Shown here: positions 50,807 to 58,858 of the stretch, one piece after another
How positions within the stretch are numbered: position 1 is the stretch's first letter
Layout: every line of letters begins with the position of its first letter
Assembly (NCBI RefSeq): GCF_900107835.1
Contig: NZ_FNRG01000013.1
Span: 1 to 64,000, forward strand
Direction of reading: 5' to 3'
DNA length: 64,000 nt
Origin: Oribacterium sp. KHPX15
Lineage (GTDB): Bacteria; Bacillota; Clostridia; Lachnospirales; Lachnospiraceae
The notes under the pieces: model-generated
Database searches by the model: none
What the model was told of the DNA's origin: nothing
The model's input: the letters and a program-made list of their open reading frames with translations, nothing else
Program-made: the position numbers and the translations under genes

Positions 50807-50882
50807 GACGGAGTTTTGAAAACACAGATTATCATCTCCCCGTCGGAAATCTGAAAACACAGATCATCTCCCCGACGGAGTT
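50807..50882. repeat. Short degenerate 3' repeat
   Basis: Two and a half units sharing G(A/T)CGGA, GAAAACACAGAT and ATCTCCCCG follow the SGNH stop. Units are about 32-35 bp. They may be remnants of duplicated terminator sequence. Confidence 0.6.
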
Positions 50883-50884
50883 CT

Positions 50885-50917
50885 AAAAAAGCACCGATTT
50901 GATCGGTGTTTTTTTAG
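50885..50917. terminator. Bidirectional terminator
   Basis: AAAAAAGCACCGAT / ATCGGTGTTTTTTT. It overlaps the last codon and stop of the minus-strand nucleotidase gene (50914) and closes the SGNH transcript on plus. Confidence 0.85.
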
Positions 50918-52464
50918 TATATTACTTCAAACCTGTAATTATCCGGAACAGTCAGTTTCGGATGTTTCCTTATGTACTCCACCAACAGATCCTGAACATT
51001 GTCGGGATCCTCGTACACTGCTTTAGCATTGCCGATCATCTCATAGCCTCCGGTTCCGGTGGCTCTGTAATTTGAAGTCACAAGACGGTAGGTTTCACCT
51101 TCCTTAAGAGGGGTTCCGTCAAGCTTCCTTAAACGTACTACTCTGCTGCCTACAGGCTTTCTCAGGTCAAAAGCATAATCAAGCCCCGCATAAAAATCAT
51201 AATTGTAATGCTCGATCTTCGGCTTCATAAAAACATCCGAAATGTATGGCTTTCCTTCCTCGTCAAGCTCCAGATACTGTGCGCATCTTTCCAGAGCTTC
51301 CTTAAGTATATCCACTGTAACTTCCTTCACCACTGAGGTATTGGCAAATGTATATGCCGCATAAATATCTCTTATGCTTACACTCTTCTTAAATCCTATT
51401 TCGCCATTTCCAAGACTGGTGCAGGAAAAATCACACTCAACTGATTCCAGCTGCACCTGGTTAAAAAGAGCCGCAACCTTACTTCCGTGAAGAGCTATCT
51501 CAAGTTTATTTTCAGGCTCTATTTCTTTATCAAACTCTCCGACTGTCTCATCAAGCCACTTTTCAGTGCTTTCTTCCAAAGGCATTATCTTTTCTTGGGC
51601 GACTTCATCAGTTTCAGAACCTGTTTTCAAAAGTTTTGAAGAAAAACTGATTTTTCCGTCTTCGCTGTACTCTGCCTTAAGACTGATAAACTCCTCTGCA
51701 TTGGCTGAAGGCTGAACGCTCCAGGTTCCGTAAAGATCAAGTCCCGGCACAGACATATGCTGATGCCCCGTAAGCATAAGGTCATAATCAAGCTTCCTGC
51801 ACATTTCACAGGCAATATTCTCCCTGCTGTCGGTAAGACTCCTGCCGGTTTTCAGATCTTCCTCATATCCGCCGTGATATATCAGTATAGTGATGTCGCA
51901 TCCCGCCTCTTTCATCTCCTTATAGACATTTGAGGCGGATTCAAATGCATCCTTAACCCTGAGCTCCGTAAGGTTTTCCGGCTGTTCCCATACATTTACG
52001 TAATCTGTAACAACGCCTGTGATACCAAGTCTGAGGCCATTCGGAAGAGTACATATAACGAATCTTTTATGTCTTATCTCACCCCGGAGATCCTCCACAT
52101 TGGCAATGAGGAGAGTTGCGTTCATGGCATTAACATAATCACGTATAACATTGTAGCCGAAATTAAAATCGTGATTTCCCAGGGTGTAAAAATCAAGCCC
52201 CATGGCGTTAAAAGCCTCAGCCACAGGATGGCAGGAAAACTTCTGTGGATTCTCCAGATAGTTTGTTATAAGCGGAGTTCCCTGAAGACTGTCTCCTCCG
52301 TCCATGACCAGTATCTCTTTTTCAACCTTTACTTCGTTTTTTCTTTTCTTTATATCCCGGGCAATGTTTAAAAGTCCGCAGTCTTTTTTCATGCCTGTGG
52401 CGTAATCCACAGGCATTACCTTTCCATGTGTATCGGAAGTGAAAAATATTTCAAAGCTTTTCAT
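50914..52464 (-). CDS. 5'-nucleotidase / cyclic-phosphodiesterase-type metallophosphatase
   Basis: This 516-residue protein has an N-terminal calcineurin-like domain (FFTSDTHGKVMP, MDGGDSLQG, TLGNHDFNFG, ILIYHGGYEEDL, LMLTGHQHM) and a C-terminal 5'-nucleotidase domain (SDVFMKPKIEHYNYDFYAGLDYAFDLRKP, VTSNYRATGTGGYEM). This is the UshA/YfkN/CpdB plan, but there is no signal peptide or anchor, so it should act inside the cell. It follows the phn-type permease genes by 67 bases, which suggests that phosphate esters imported by that transporter are hydrolysed here. ATG 52464 follows GGAGAA. Confidence 0.88.
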   Translation of the reverse strand: MKSFEIFFTSDTHGKVMPVDYATGMKKDCGLLNIARDIKKRKNEVKVEKEILVMDGGDSLQGTPLITNYLENPQKFSCHPVAEAFNAMGLDFYTLGNHDFNFGYNVIRDYVNAMNATLLIANVEDLRGEIRHKRFVICTLPNGLRLGITGVVTDYVNVWEQPENLTELRVKDAFESASNVYKEMKEAGCDITILIYHGGYEEDLKTGRSLTDSRENIACEMCRKLDYDLMLTGHQHMSVPGLDLYGTWSVQPSANAEEFISLKAEYSEDGKISFSSKLLKTGSETDEVAQEKIMPLEESTEKWLDETVGEFDKEIEPENKLEIALHGSKVAALFNQVQLESVECDFSCTSLGNGEIGFKKSVSIRDIYAAYTFANTSVVKEVTVDILKEALERCAQYLELDEEGKPYISDVFMKPKIEHYNYDFYAGLDYAFDLRKPVGSRVVRLRKLDGTPLKEGETYRLVTSNYRATGTGGYEMIGNAKAVYEDPDNVQDLLVEYIRKHPKLTVPDNYRFEVIY

Positions 52465-52531
52465 TTATGATTCTCCAAAAACATTATCTATAAGTCAGCA
52501 AAAGGCGGAGAAAACTCTCCGCCCATCTTTA

Positions 52532-53341
52532 TTAACCTCTTGTTAATTTAACACGAATCTTTGTACTGATCCACTCTACGATAAGAACCAGCACCACAAG
52601 ACCGATCAATATAGAACCCGCTTCATTCCAGCGATATGCATTCATGGCAAAAATAAGCGGTGCACCGATACCACCGGCACCAACAAGACCAAGAACGGTT
52701 GCATCTCTGAGGTTTATATCAAAACGATAAATAGCCGTTGATGCAAAGTTCGGCATGAGCTGCGGAAGGATACCGTAAAGTATCTTCTGCCAGGTTGAAC
52801 ATCCCATGGCATCCAGTGATTCCAGGATCTTTGTATCCAGATCCTCGATGGCTTCGATATACATCTTGGAAACCATACCTATGGAGGTCACAGACATTGT
52901 CATAAGACCGGCAAAGGGTCCGGGACCTGTAACTCTGATAAACATAAGTCCGTAAACGAATGCAGGCACAGTACGTACTATCATGATGAGTATACGTCCG
53001 ATAAATGCAACCGGCTTTGGTGTCAGGTTGCTTGCGGATAAAAATGCCAGAGGCACTGAAAAAATGGCACCGACAACCGTTCCCATAAAGGCTATACAGA
53101 TAGTCTCCACAAGAAGATACGGAACACCTTCGGTTGTAAGATTAAACAGAAGCTCCTGATCCGGATGAACTATACCGTTCAGGATGTTAATGGCCATTTT
53201 TCCGCCATTTGCACTGGCGCCTGAGGTTTCCATGGCACCGAGACTCCATATAAGAAGTCCTATAACAATAACAGCTATGGCAAGCTGCCAGATCCAGTCC
53301 TTGGGACGGCTCTCATATGCTTTTACAATTCTTTCATCCAT
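52532..53341 (-). CDS. phnE: Phosphonate/phosphate-ester ABC transporter permease
   Basis: This 269-residue inner-membrane permease has about six helices and the EAA-type loop (EAIEDLDTKILESLDAMGCSTWQKILYGILPQ). It is paired with a second permease 12 bases upstream; PhnE proteins often come as two subunits. DLNLRDATVLGLVGAGGIG-like sequence (DINLRDATVLGLVGAGGIG) near the end is typical of PhnE. AAGGAGG precedes ATG 53341. Confidence 0.9.
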   Translation of the reverse strand: MDERIVKAYESRPKDWIWQLAIAVIVIGLLIWSLGAMETSGASANGGKMAINILNGIVHPDQELLFNLTTEGVPYLLVETICIAFMGTVVGAIFSVPLAFLSASNLTPKPVAFIGRILIMIVRTVPAFVYGLMFIRVTGPGPFAGLMTMSVTSIGMVSKMYIEAIEDLDTKILESLDAMGCSTWQKILYGILPQLMPNFASTAIYRFDINLRDATVLGLVGAGGIGAPLIFAMNAYRWNEAGSILIGLVVLVLIVEWISTKIRVKLTRG

Positions 53342-53353
53342 ACGAGCACCTCC

Positions 53354-54175
53354 TTAAACAAGCTTCTTACGCGCATAGCGGCTTACAGACTCGATGATAA
53401 ATACAGTCACAAAGAGCACCAGAAGGATCATTCCGACATTGGGATACTCTCTCCATCCAAGCTGCTCATTGAGAATGAGACCGATACCACCGGCTCCAAC
53501 GTAACCAAGTACGGCAGCGTAACGAACATTACCCTCAAAATTGTAGAGACTGTTTGAAAGGAATGCCGGCATAACCTGCGGAACTATGGCATGTATAAAG
53601 GCTTCGGTTCTGTTAAAGCCCATTGCCTCCATGGCCTCAAATGCTCCCATATCCACAGTCTCAATCTCCTCATACATGATCTTTCCGATGTAAGAAAATG
53701 AGAATATCGCAATAGCTGTGGTTCCGGCTATGGTTCCGAGACCAAATATAAATGTAGCTATAAGTGCGCTGACAAGTGTAGGCAGTGTACGGATGATACT
53801 GAAGATAAGTCTCATTGCCGCAACTACGAAACGATTTTTGCAAATGTTGGTGGACGCCAGCATTGCAAATGGTAAACATAAAATAGATCCAAGCGCTGAA
53901 CCGAGAAGAGACATCTTTACTGTATCAAGGATCGGATTAACTATATTTTTGAAATATCCATACTCAGGCGGAAACATACGGTTTAAGATTACAAAAAACT
54001 GATTGCCTCTTTTTGCAAGTGTAGCCGGATCAAAGCCTGTTACCCTTATGGAAACGTAACTCATAATAAGTACAAGGATAACGTAAATTGGTGCTCTGGA
54101 GCTCTTCTGCTCCACTGATTTTCCGTTGTCCAGAGTATACTTTTTAGGTGGGAAGATTTTATCGTAAATACTCAT
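53354..54175 (-). CDS. phnE: Phosphonate/phosphate-ester ABC transporter permease (first subunit)
   Basis: This 273-residue permease has the EAA-like loop (EETVDMGAFEAMEAMGFNRTEAF-like, residues about 165-190) and the PhnE signature FEGNVRYAAVLGYVGAGGIG. It has an N-terminal cytosolic stretch of about 30 residues and six helices. It overlaps the end of phnC by 4 bases (ATGA), so translation is coupled. Confidence 0.9.
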   Translation of the reverse strand: MSIYDKIFPPKKYTLDNGKSVEQKSSRAPIYVILVLIMSYVSIRVTGFDPATLAKRGNQFFVILNRMFPPEYGYFKNIVNPILDTVKMSLLGSALGSILCLPFAMLASTNICKNRFVVAAMRLIFSIIRTLPTLVSALIATFIFGLGTIAGTTAIAIFSFSYIGKIMYEEIETVDMGAFEAMEAMGFNRTEAFIHAIVPQVMPAFLSNSLYNFEGNVRYAAVLGYVGAGGIGLILNEQLGWREYPNVGMILLVLFVTVFIIESVSRYARKKLV

Positions 54176-54924
54176 TCGTTATCCTCCCGTCCTCCCTTGT
54201 AGATCTTATCGAGGACTTCCTTATCAACCTCTGATGCAGGTCCGTCATAAATGATCTCACCGGCATTGATACCTATAACTCTTGAGCAGTACTTGAGAGC
54301 CAGGTCTACATGGTGGATATTGATAAGGATACTTATGTTCATATCCTTGTTGATACGTGTGAAATCATCCATAACCTGATTTGCAGTTACGGGATCCAGT
54401 GCCGCAACCGGCTCATCCGCAAGGATTATCTCAGGATTCTGTGCAAGTGTTCTTGCAAGGGCAACTCTCTGCTGCTGTCCTCCGGAAAGCTGATCCGCAC
54501 GGACAAAGGCCTTGTCAAGGATTCCTACCTTATCAAGGGCTTCCAGCGCCTTCATCTTTTCATCCTGGTTGTAAATACCGAAAACAGAACGGAACCATGG
54601 CATATCAGGAACGAATGCCGTAAGAACATTATTGATAACAGTAGTACGTGTTATCAGGTTGAAAGACTGGAAGATCATACCTATCTTTCTGCGGAAACGA
54701 CGAAGACTCTTTCCTGAAAGCGTCATAACATCAGTTCCATCCACAGTAAGCTTTCCGCTTGTTACGTCATGCATACGGTTGATGGTACGGATCAATGTTG
54801 ACTTGCCGGCTCCTGACAAACCGATGATGGCAACAAATTCGCCCTGCTCTATCTCCAGATTGATATGCTTCAGGCCTTCATAGCCATTTGGGTATCTTTT
54901 TCCTACATCCTCAAACTTTATCAT
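54172..54924 (-). CDS. phnC: Phosphonate-type ABC transporter ATP-binding protein
   Basis: This 250-residue ATPase has Walker A GLSGAGKSTL, Q-loop IGMIFQSFNLI, signature LSGGQQQRVALAR, Walker B ILADEPVAALD and the H-loop ILINIHHVDLAL. The N-D-x-x-T-R-I NK pattern and sequence around RRFRRKIGMIFQ are those of PhnC. It energises the two PhnE permeases. Ribosome site AAGGAAA. Confidence 0.93.
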   Translation of the reverse strand: MIKFEDVGKRYPNGYEGLKHINLEIEQGEFVAIIGLSGAGKSTLIRTINRMHDVTSGKLTVDGTDVMTLSGKSLRRFRRKIGMIFQSFNLITRTTVINNVLTAFVPDMPWFRSVFGIYNQDEKMKALEALDKVGILDKAFVRADQLSGGQQQRVALARTLAQNPEIILADEPVAALDPVTANQVMDDFTRINKDMNISILINIHHVDLALKYCSRVIGINAGEIIYDGPASEVDKEVLDKIYKGGREDNE

Positions 54925-55093
54925 GGTTATTTCCTTTTCCTGTTATGAAATAAAATTGTTTATTTAACCCAATGTTCCATGTGAATGTTTAAATCGTTAA
55001 GCACTCACATCTAATATCGGATAAAAAATAATAAATAATTAGTCGAATTCAGTAATTATCATTATGTCCCGCTAATCCTGATACTCAATTTTA

Positions 55094-55138
55094 CAAAGAA
55101 AGAAAGTCCGCATGAATGCAAGCATTCTGCGGACTTTC
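55094..55138 (-). terminator. Internal terminator between phnD and phnC
   Basis: GAAAGTCCGCA / TGCGGACTTTC followed by TTTCTTTG on the minus strand, 27 bases after the phnD stop. It would let binding protein be made in excess over the membrane components. Confidence 0.85.
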
Positions 55139-55164
55139 CGAATCTTTAACGTGTACCGCTTTTA

Positions 55165-56286
55165 TCAGTTCTGACCAAGACGAAGTTCCTTGATAAGATT
55201 CTGAGCATCACGAGCAGAATTGTAGTCAGCGTCATTAGCCTCTACATAACCCTTGTGGCTGTAGATAGAGATGATCTCCTTACCCTCTTCTGTGCTTCCG
55301 ATGTTGATCATAGCCTGCTTGAATGCAGCCTTGAAATCCTCATCCATCATAACGTCAGATACTCTTGAACCTGAGATAGTGTCATTGTAGATTCCTTCTG
55401 TAACACCGATAACATTAGTGTCATCCCAGATTGAATTCGGCATTGCATACTCAGCATTCCACTTCTCAACATAATCACGACGTGCATCAGCATATGTGCA
55501 AAGTACGTCGATCTGTCCCTGAGCAAGACGTGCAAAAGCTGTACCATATGAATCACACTCTACAGCATGTGCGAGATCTGTGATGTTCTTTCCAAAGTTC
55601 TTCTGGATCCAAAGTGCCGGATAAATGTAACCTGCTGAAGATGTAGGTCCCATTACACCCCAGTTAAGACCGTCAAGGTCTTCCCATGTAAGCTCTTCAC
55701 CGTTGTTTACCTTCTCTGCAACAGCCTTACCGTTATCTGAAGGTCCTGCAATGATAAGTGCGCGGTAGAATGTTACCTGCTTCTCAACTGCCTCTGTAGG
55801 CTTCTGATCGTTCCAGTCCTTTGCGCTGTCACTGTCGATTGAAAGACCGTCTCTTGTAGCTGTAAGAAGAACTTCTGCGTCCTGATCATAAAGAACGTAG
55901 GTACCGCCGGGGATGAATCCGATATCGATAGTTCCTGCAGCAAGTCCCTCACCAACAGCCTCATAGCTTGTTCCTACTGTGATGTTAACATCCTTGATAT
56001 TGTAACCAAGAGGAGCCATCTCCTTCTTGATCATCTCCTTAAGGGGTTCTGTAGCTGTAACGATCTCGTCCGGCTCACGTGATGGAACGAATGCTACATT
56101 AAGCACGTCTACGTCCTTTGCATCTGCAGGTGCTTCTACAGCTTCCTTCTTCTCTCCCTCTGCTCCTGCAGCAGTTGTCTCCTGTGCTGCCTTTGTTGAC
56201 TCAGTTGCAGGTGTTGATGATCCACAACCTACAAGTGTTGATGCCGCAATTAAAGCAGCCATAACTAAAGAAATAGATTTCCTCAT
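55165..56286 (-). CDS. phnD: Phosphonate/phosphate-type ABC transporter binding lipoprotein
   Basis: This 373-residue lipoprotein has lipobox LVGCG (Cys about 21), an Ala/Glu/Thr linker and a PhnD-type binding fold: VLNVAFVPSREPDEIVTATEPLK, VTVGTSYEAVGEGLAAGTIDIGFIPGGTYV, LTWEDLDGLNWGVMGPTSSAGYIYP and CTYADARRDYV. The SSAGYIYP segment corresponds to the phosphate/phosphonate-binding serines of PhnD. First gene of phnD - phnC - phnE - phnE - nucleotidase. No C-P lyase genes are present, so phosphate esters or phosphite are as likely as phosphonate. Confidence 0.9.
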   Translation of the reverse strand: MRKSISLVMAALIAASTLVGCGSSTPATESTKAAQETTAAGAEGEKKEAVEAPADAKDVDVLNVAFVPSREPDEIVTATEPLKEMIKKEMAPLGYNIKDVNITVGTSYEAVGEGLAAGTIDIGFIPGGTYVLYDQDAEVLLTATRDGLSIDSDSAKDWNDQKPTEAVEKQVTFYRALIIAGPSDNGKAVAEKVNNGEELTWEDLDGLNWGVMGPTSSAGYIYPALWIQKNFGKNITDLAHAVECDSYGTAFARLAQGQIDVLCTYADARRDYVEKWNAEYAMPNSIWDDTNVIGVTEGIYNDTISGSRVSDVMMDEDFKAAFKQAMINIGSTEEGKEIISIYSHKGYVEANDADYNSARDAQNLIKELRLGQN

Positions 56287-56460
56287 TCTTCTCCTCCTGG
56301 CTTGAAGCGTTTAGCTTCCTATGTTTTTTTACAGCGTTTCCGCTGTCTGTCCAAAACTTTAAAGAGTATATCTAAGGTTTTGGAATGTGGCAATACATTA
56401 CACAACAATTATATATAAAATTTGAAAGTTTGCCATAGTTTTTGGTTATATAATGGTACA

Positions 56461-56613
56461 GAAAATGCAAGGGACGGGTGACGGGCCACGAAGTTGAAAG
56501 AACAACACGGTCGGAATGTTCGTCCCAGCTGCACTGGCGTGCATCTGTGCCGTACATTCCGACCGTGTTGTTCTTTCAGTTCGCAGCCCTAGCCACCCAT
56601 CCCTTGCATTTTC
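56461..56613. other. Large two-part hairpin element (third palindrome)
   Basis: GAAAATGCAAGGGACGGGTG (56461-56480) pairs with 56594-56613 (one G-U). Inside, TGAAAGAACAACACGGTCGG and AATGT (from about 56495) pair with ACATTCCGACCGTGTTGTTC and TTTCA (to about 56578). An asymmetric internal loop separates the two stems. Total 153 bp. It lies upstream of phnD on its promoter side. Architecture is like the 44951 and 48259 elements; the sequence is different. Confidence 0.75.
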
Positions 56614-56634
56614 TTCACGTTTTCTTTTTATTTT

Positions 56635-56688
56635 AAAAAAATAAGTGCAGATGTCAGAGTTTATTATTCTCTAACATCTGCACTTTTT
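56635..56688. terminator. Bidirectional terminator-like hairpin
   Basis: AAGTGCAGATGT...ACATCTGCACTT with AGAG/CTCT extension, A-tract before and TTTTT after. It could end the amino-acid ABC transcript arriving on the minus strand about 350 bases past its last gene. Confidence 0.75.
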
Positions 56689-56749
56689 AGGTTTAAATAC
56701 GTCACTAATCAATTTTTTTCATTTTCACAATTGATTATATTAACAAATT

Positions 56750-56892
56750 TTATCCACACATTTTATGCAACATTTTTTTATCCACATAGTTGTCCACAAT
56801 TATGCAAATTATTCCACATTTTATGTGGAATAAACGTAAATTAAACTGAATTACATCTTCATAAAATCTGCATTCATAATGGTTTTTCCACA
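56750..56892. repeat. Cluster of DnaA-box-like sites
   Basis: Exact TTATCCACA at 56750-56758 and 56778-56786, TTGTCCACA at 56790-56798, TATTCCACA at 56810-56818 with its mirror on the minus strand (56824-56832), and TTTTCCACA at 56884-56892, all in very AT-rich DNA. TTATCCACA is the consensus DnaA box. No dnaA, dnaN, rpmH or gyrase gene is near. Confidence 0.65.
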
Positions 56893-56920
56893 TTTCAATT
56901 GCTTCCAGTAATAGCGTTTT

Positions 56921-57011
56921 GACTCATATCAGATAATTCCAAATTTTCAGTCATCAAGAACAGGCGCTTTGAGATTGTTGACTTAATTGTGAAGAATATG
57001 AATATGTAGTC
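56921..57011. repeat. Possible degenerate TGAC/GTCA array 4
   Basis: TTGAC at 56920, CAGTCA at 56948, TTGAC at 56979 and TAGTCA at 57007 alternate with gaps of 27, 32 and 27. Two of three spacings fit the phased arrays; it may be a short, decayed member. Confidence 0.35.
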
Positions 57012-57039
57012 AATGTGCTAAACATTTACTACGACAACT

Positions 57040-57804
57040 TTACAGGATATCCTTATATCGGCCGAGGAAGGTCTGCATGCGCTCGTTTTCGGAGTTGAAG
57101 ACTTCTTCGGCGGAGCCTTGCTCGACGATTACTCCGTCGGCCATGAAGATAACTTTGTCGGAAATGTCTCTGGCGAAGGACATTTCGTGGGTTACTATGA
57201 CCATGGCGATCTTAAGATCCTTCAGAGATTTAATGACCTTCAGGACTTCGCCGGTAAGTTCGGGGTCCAGGGCGCTGGTGGGCTCATCGAAAAAGAGGAC
57301 CTTTGGATTAAGGGCAAGGGCTCTTGCGATTGCTACTCTCTGCTGCTGTCCTCCGGAAAGCTGAAATGGATAGTAGTTTGCTTTATCACTTAATCCCATT
57401 TTTTCCAGTAGCTCCATTCCGATCTTTTCGGCTTCGGCTTTTGATTTTTTCTGGACATTTATCACCGCATCAGTAACATTCTGCATTACATTCCAGTGCG
57501 GGAACAGATTGAACTGCTGGAAAACGAGTCCGAATACGGAACTTACTTTTCTTATGGTTTTTTTATCTGCATATGCAGCCTTACCGTTGGGATCATTCTC
57601 GGCAACTATAGTATCCTCATACTTAAGTGTACCTGAGTCCATTGTTTCCAAAAGGGTTGCACACCTTAAAAGTGTAGACTTTCCCGAACCGGAGGGTCCG
57701 ATTATGGATACTATCTCACCGTCTTTTACTTCAAGACTAATATCTCTTAATACTTGCAGATTATCGAAGCTTTTTTTCACATGCTCCATTTCCAAAAGAT
57801 TCAT
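57040..57804 (-). CDS. Polar amino acid ABC transporter ATP-binding protein
   Basis: This 254-residue ATPase of the GlnQ/HisP type has Walker A GPSGSGKSTLLRC, Q-loop VFQQFNLFPHWNVMQNV, signature LSGGQQQRVAIAR, Walker B VLFFDEPTSALDPE and H-loop VIVTHEMSFARDI. FPHWNVMQNV and HEMSFAR are typical of amino-acid transporters. It follows the permease gene by 96 bases on the same strand. The binding protein gene is not in this cluster. Confidence 0.93.
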   Translation of the reverse strand: MNLLEMEHVKKSFDNLQVLRDISLEVKDGEIVSIIGPSGSGKSTLLRCATLLETMDSGTLKYEDTIVAENDPNGKAAYADKKTIRKVSSVFGLVFQQFNLFPHWNVMQNVTDAVINVQKKSKAEAEKIGMELLEKMGLSDKANYYPFQLSGGQQQRVAIARALALNPKVLFFDEPTSALDPELTGEVLKVIKSLKDLKIAMVIVTHEMSFARDISDKVIFMADGVIVEQGSAEEVFNSENERMQTFLGRYKDIL

Positions 57805-57900
57805 TTTATTATCTCCGTTATTGAATTCATCGCCCCATAAAATTTTTGTCTACTTAAGGGCCGAGGATGCATATCAAATTTTCACAAAAAATCCGAATTT

Positions 57901-58551
57901 TTATTTATAGTAGTCAAGTTTCTTTTCTGCCTTATCCATGAGAAACGCCACTACGAAATTGAACACATAATAAAACAATCCCGCAACAATAAGCGGTGTC
58001 ATGGAGGTCTGACTTGAGGATAATGCCTTTGCCTTTGTGAACATTTCCATTACTGAGATTGAGAAGGCCAGGGAGGTATCCTTGACAAGTGTTATAACTT
58101 CATTGGTAACAGACGGAAGGATTCGTTTGATAACCTGCGGAAGGATGATCCTCACAAAGGTCTGGAATTTGCTGTATCCGAGAAGTGTGGCAGCCTCGTA
58201 CTGTCCTACAGGCATTGACTGTATTCCTGATCTGTAGATCTCAGCGAAGTAGGCAGCGTAATTGATTATGAAGCCTATATAAACAGCAGAATGTCTGTAT
58301 GTGGGACTAAGCTTTATATTAAAGAGATAGTAAGGTCCGTAATATACAACAAAAAGCTGAAGCATAAGAGGTGTTCCCCTCATTATGGATATATATATCT
58401 TTGTTATGCTGCTGATAATGTTATTCTTTGACATCCTTCCAAAGGCTATAACAAGTCCCAGCGGAAGACTGAAAAGAAGTGTTATCAAAAAAATCCTTAC
58501 CGATACGGCAAGACCTTCCAGTAATTCTATTATTATCTGTGAAAGAACCAT
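57901..58551 (-). CDS. Polar amino acid ABC transporter permease
   Basis: This 216-residue HisM/GlnP-type permease has about five helices, the entry ELLEGLAVSVRIFLITLLFSLPLG and the EAA loop YRSGIQSMPVGQYEAATLLGYSKFQTFVRIILPQ, then ITLVKDTSLAFSISVMEM. It pairs with the ATPase downstream. The substrate is unknown without the binding protein; cystine or a polar amino acid is usual. The frame extends to 58563 (TTG), but that codon lies inside the GGAGG; ATG 58551 is the start. Confidence 0.92.
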   Translation of the reverse strand: MVLSQIIIELLEGLAVSVRIFLITLLFSLPLGLVIAFGRMSKNNIISSITKIYISIMRGTPLMLQLFVVYYGPYYLFNIKLSPTYRHSAVYIGFIINYAAYFAEIYRSGIQSMPVGQYEAATLLGYSKFQTFVRIILPQVIKRILPSVTNEVITLVKDTSLAFSISVMEMFTKAKALSSSQTSMTPLIVAGLFYYVFNFVVAFLMDKAEKKLDYYK

Positions 58552-58660
58552 GTTTTCCTCCAACTTATTTCCTTTAACGTGTTTCTGTCTGATTATACAT
58601 AACGCTTTAGTTCAATGCAATGATAAATCGCTAAATCAAGTGTATCACTGAAAGCCGGAA

Positions 58661-58690
58661 GGGACAGTTCTCGCCGGCGAGAACCATCCC
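58661..58690. repeat. Degenerate GGGACGGTTCTC palindrome
   Basis: GGGACAGTTCTCGCC meets GGCGAGAACCATCCC with two mismatched pairs. It keeps the exact centre of the 36275-36326 palindrome (CTCGCCGGCGAG), so it is a decayed copy. Confidence 0.75.
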
Positions 58691-58825
58691 AATGGATTTA
58701 CGATTTCGCTATTCCTTCTTCCAGCCTACATCTCGCGATGTAAACCTTTGGATTCGGTTCGGGATTCGCTGGCAACTACGTCCCTTGTGGACTTTTAACA
58801 AACATTTGACGACATGCCCGACATA

Positions 58826-58858
58826 CAAAAAGATGCTGTGGTGTTATCCCACAGCATC
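58826..58858 (-). terminator. Terminator overlapping the DUF3881 stop codon
   Basis: GATGCTGTGG-GATAACA-CCACAGCATC followed by TTTTTG on the minus strand. The 5' arm is made of the last sense codons (D-A-V-G) and the TAA stop (58844-58846) lies in the loop. Confidence 0.88.

Noticed and set aside
56750-56892. Chromosomal origin oriC
   Set aside because: DnaA boxes are present but dnaA, dnaN, recF, gyrB, rpmH and parAB are all absent nearby; a secondary DnaA-box cluster is the safer reading.
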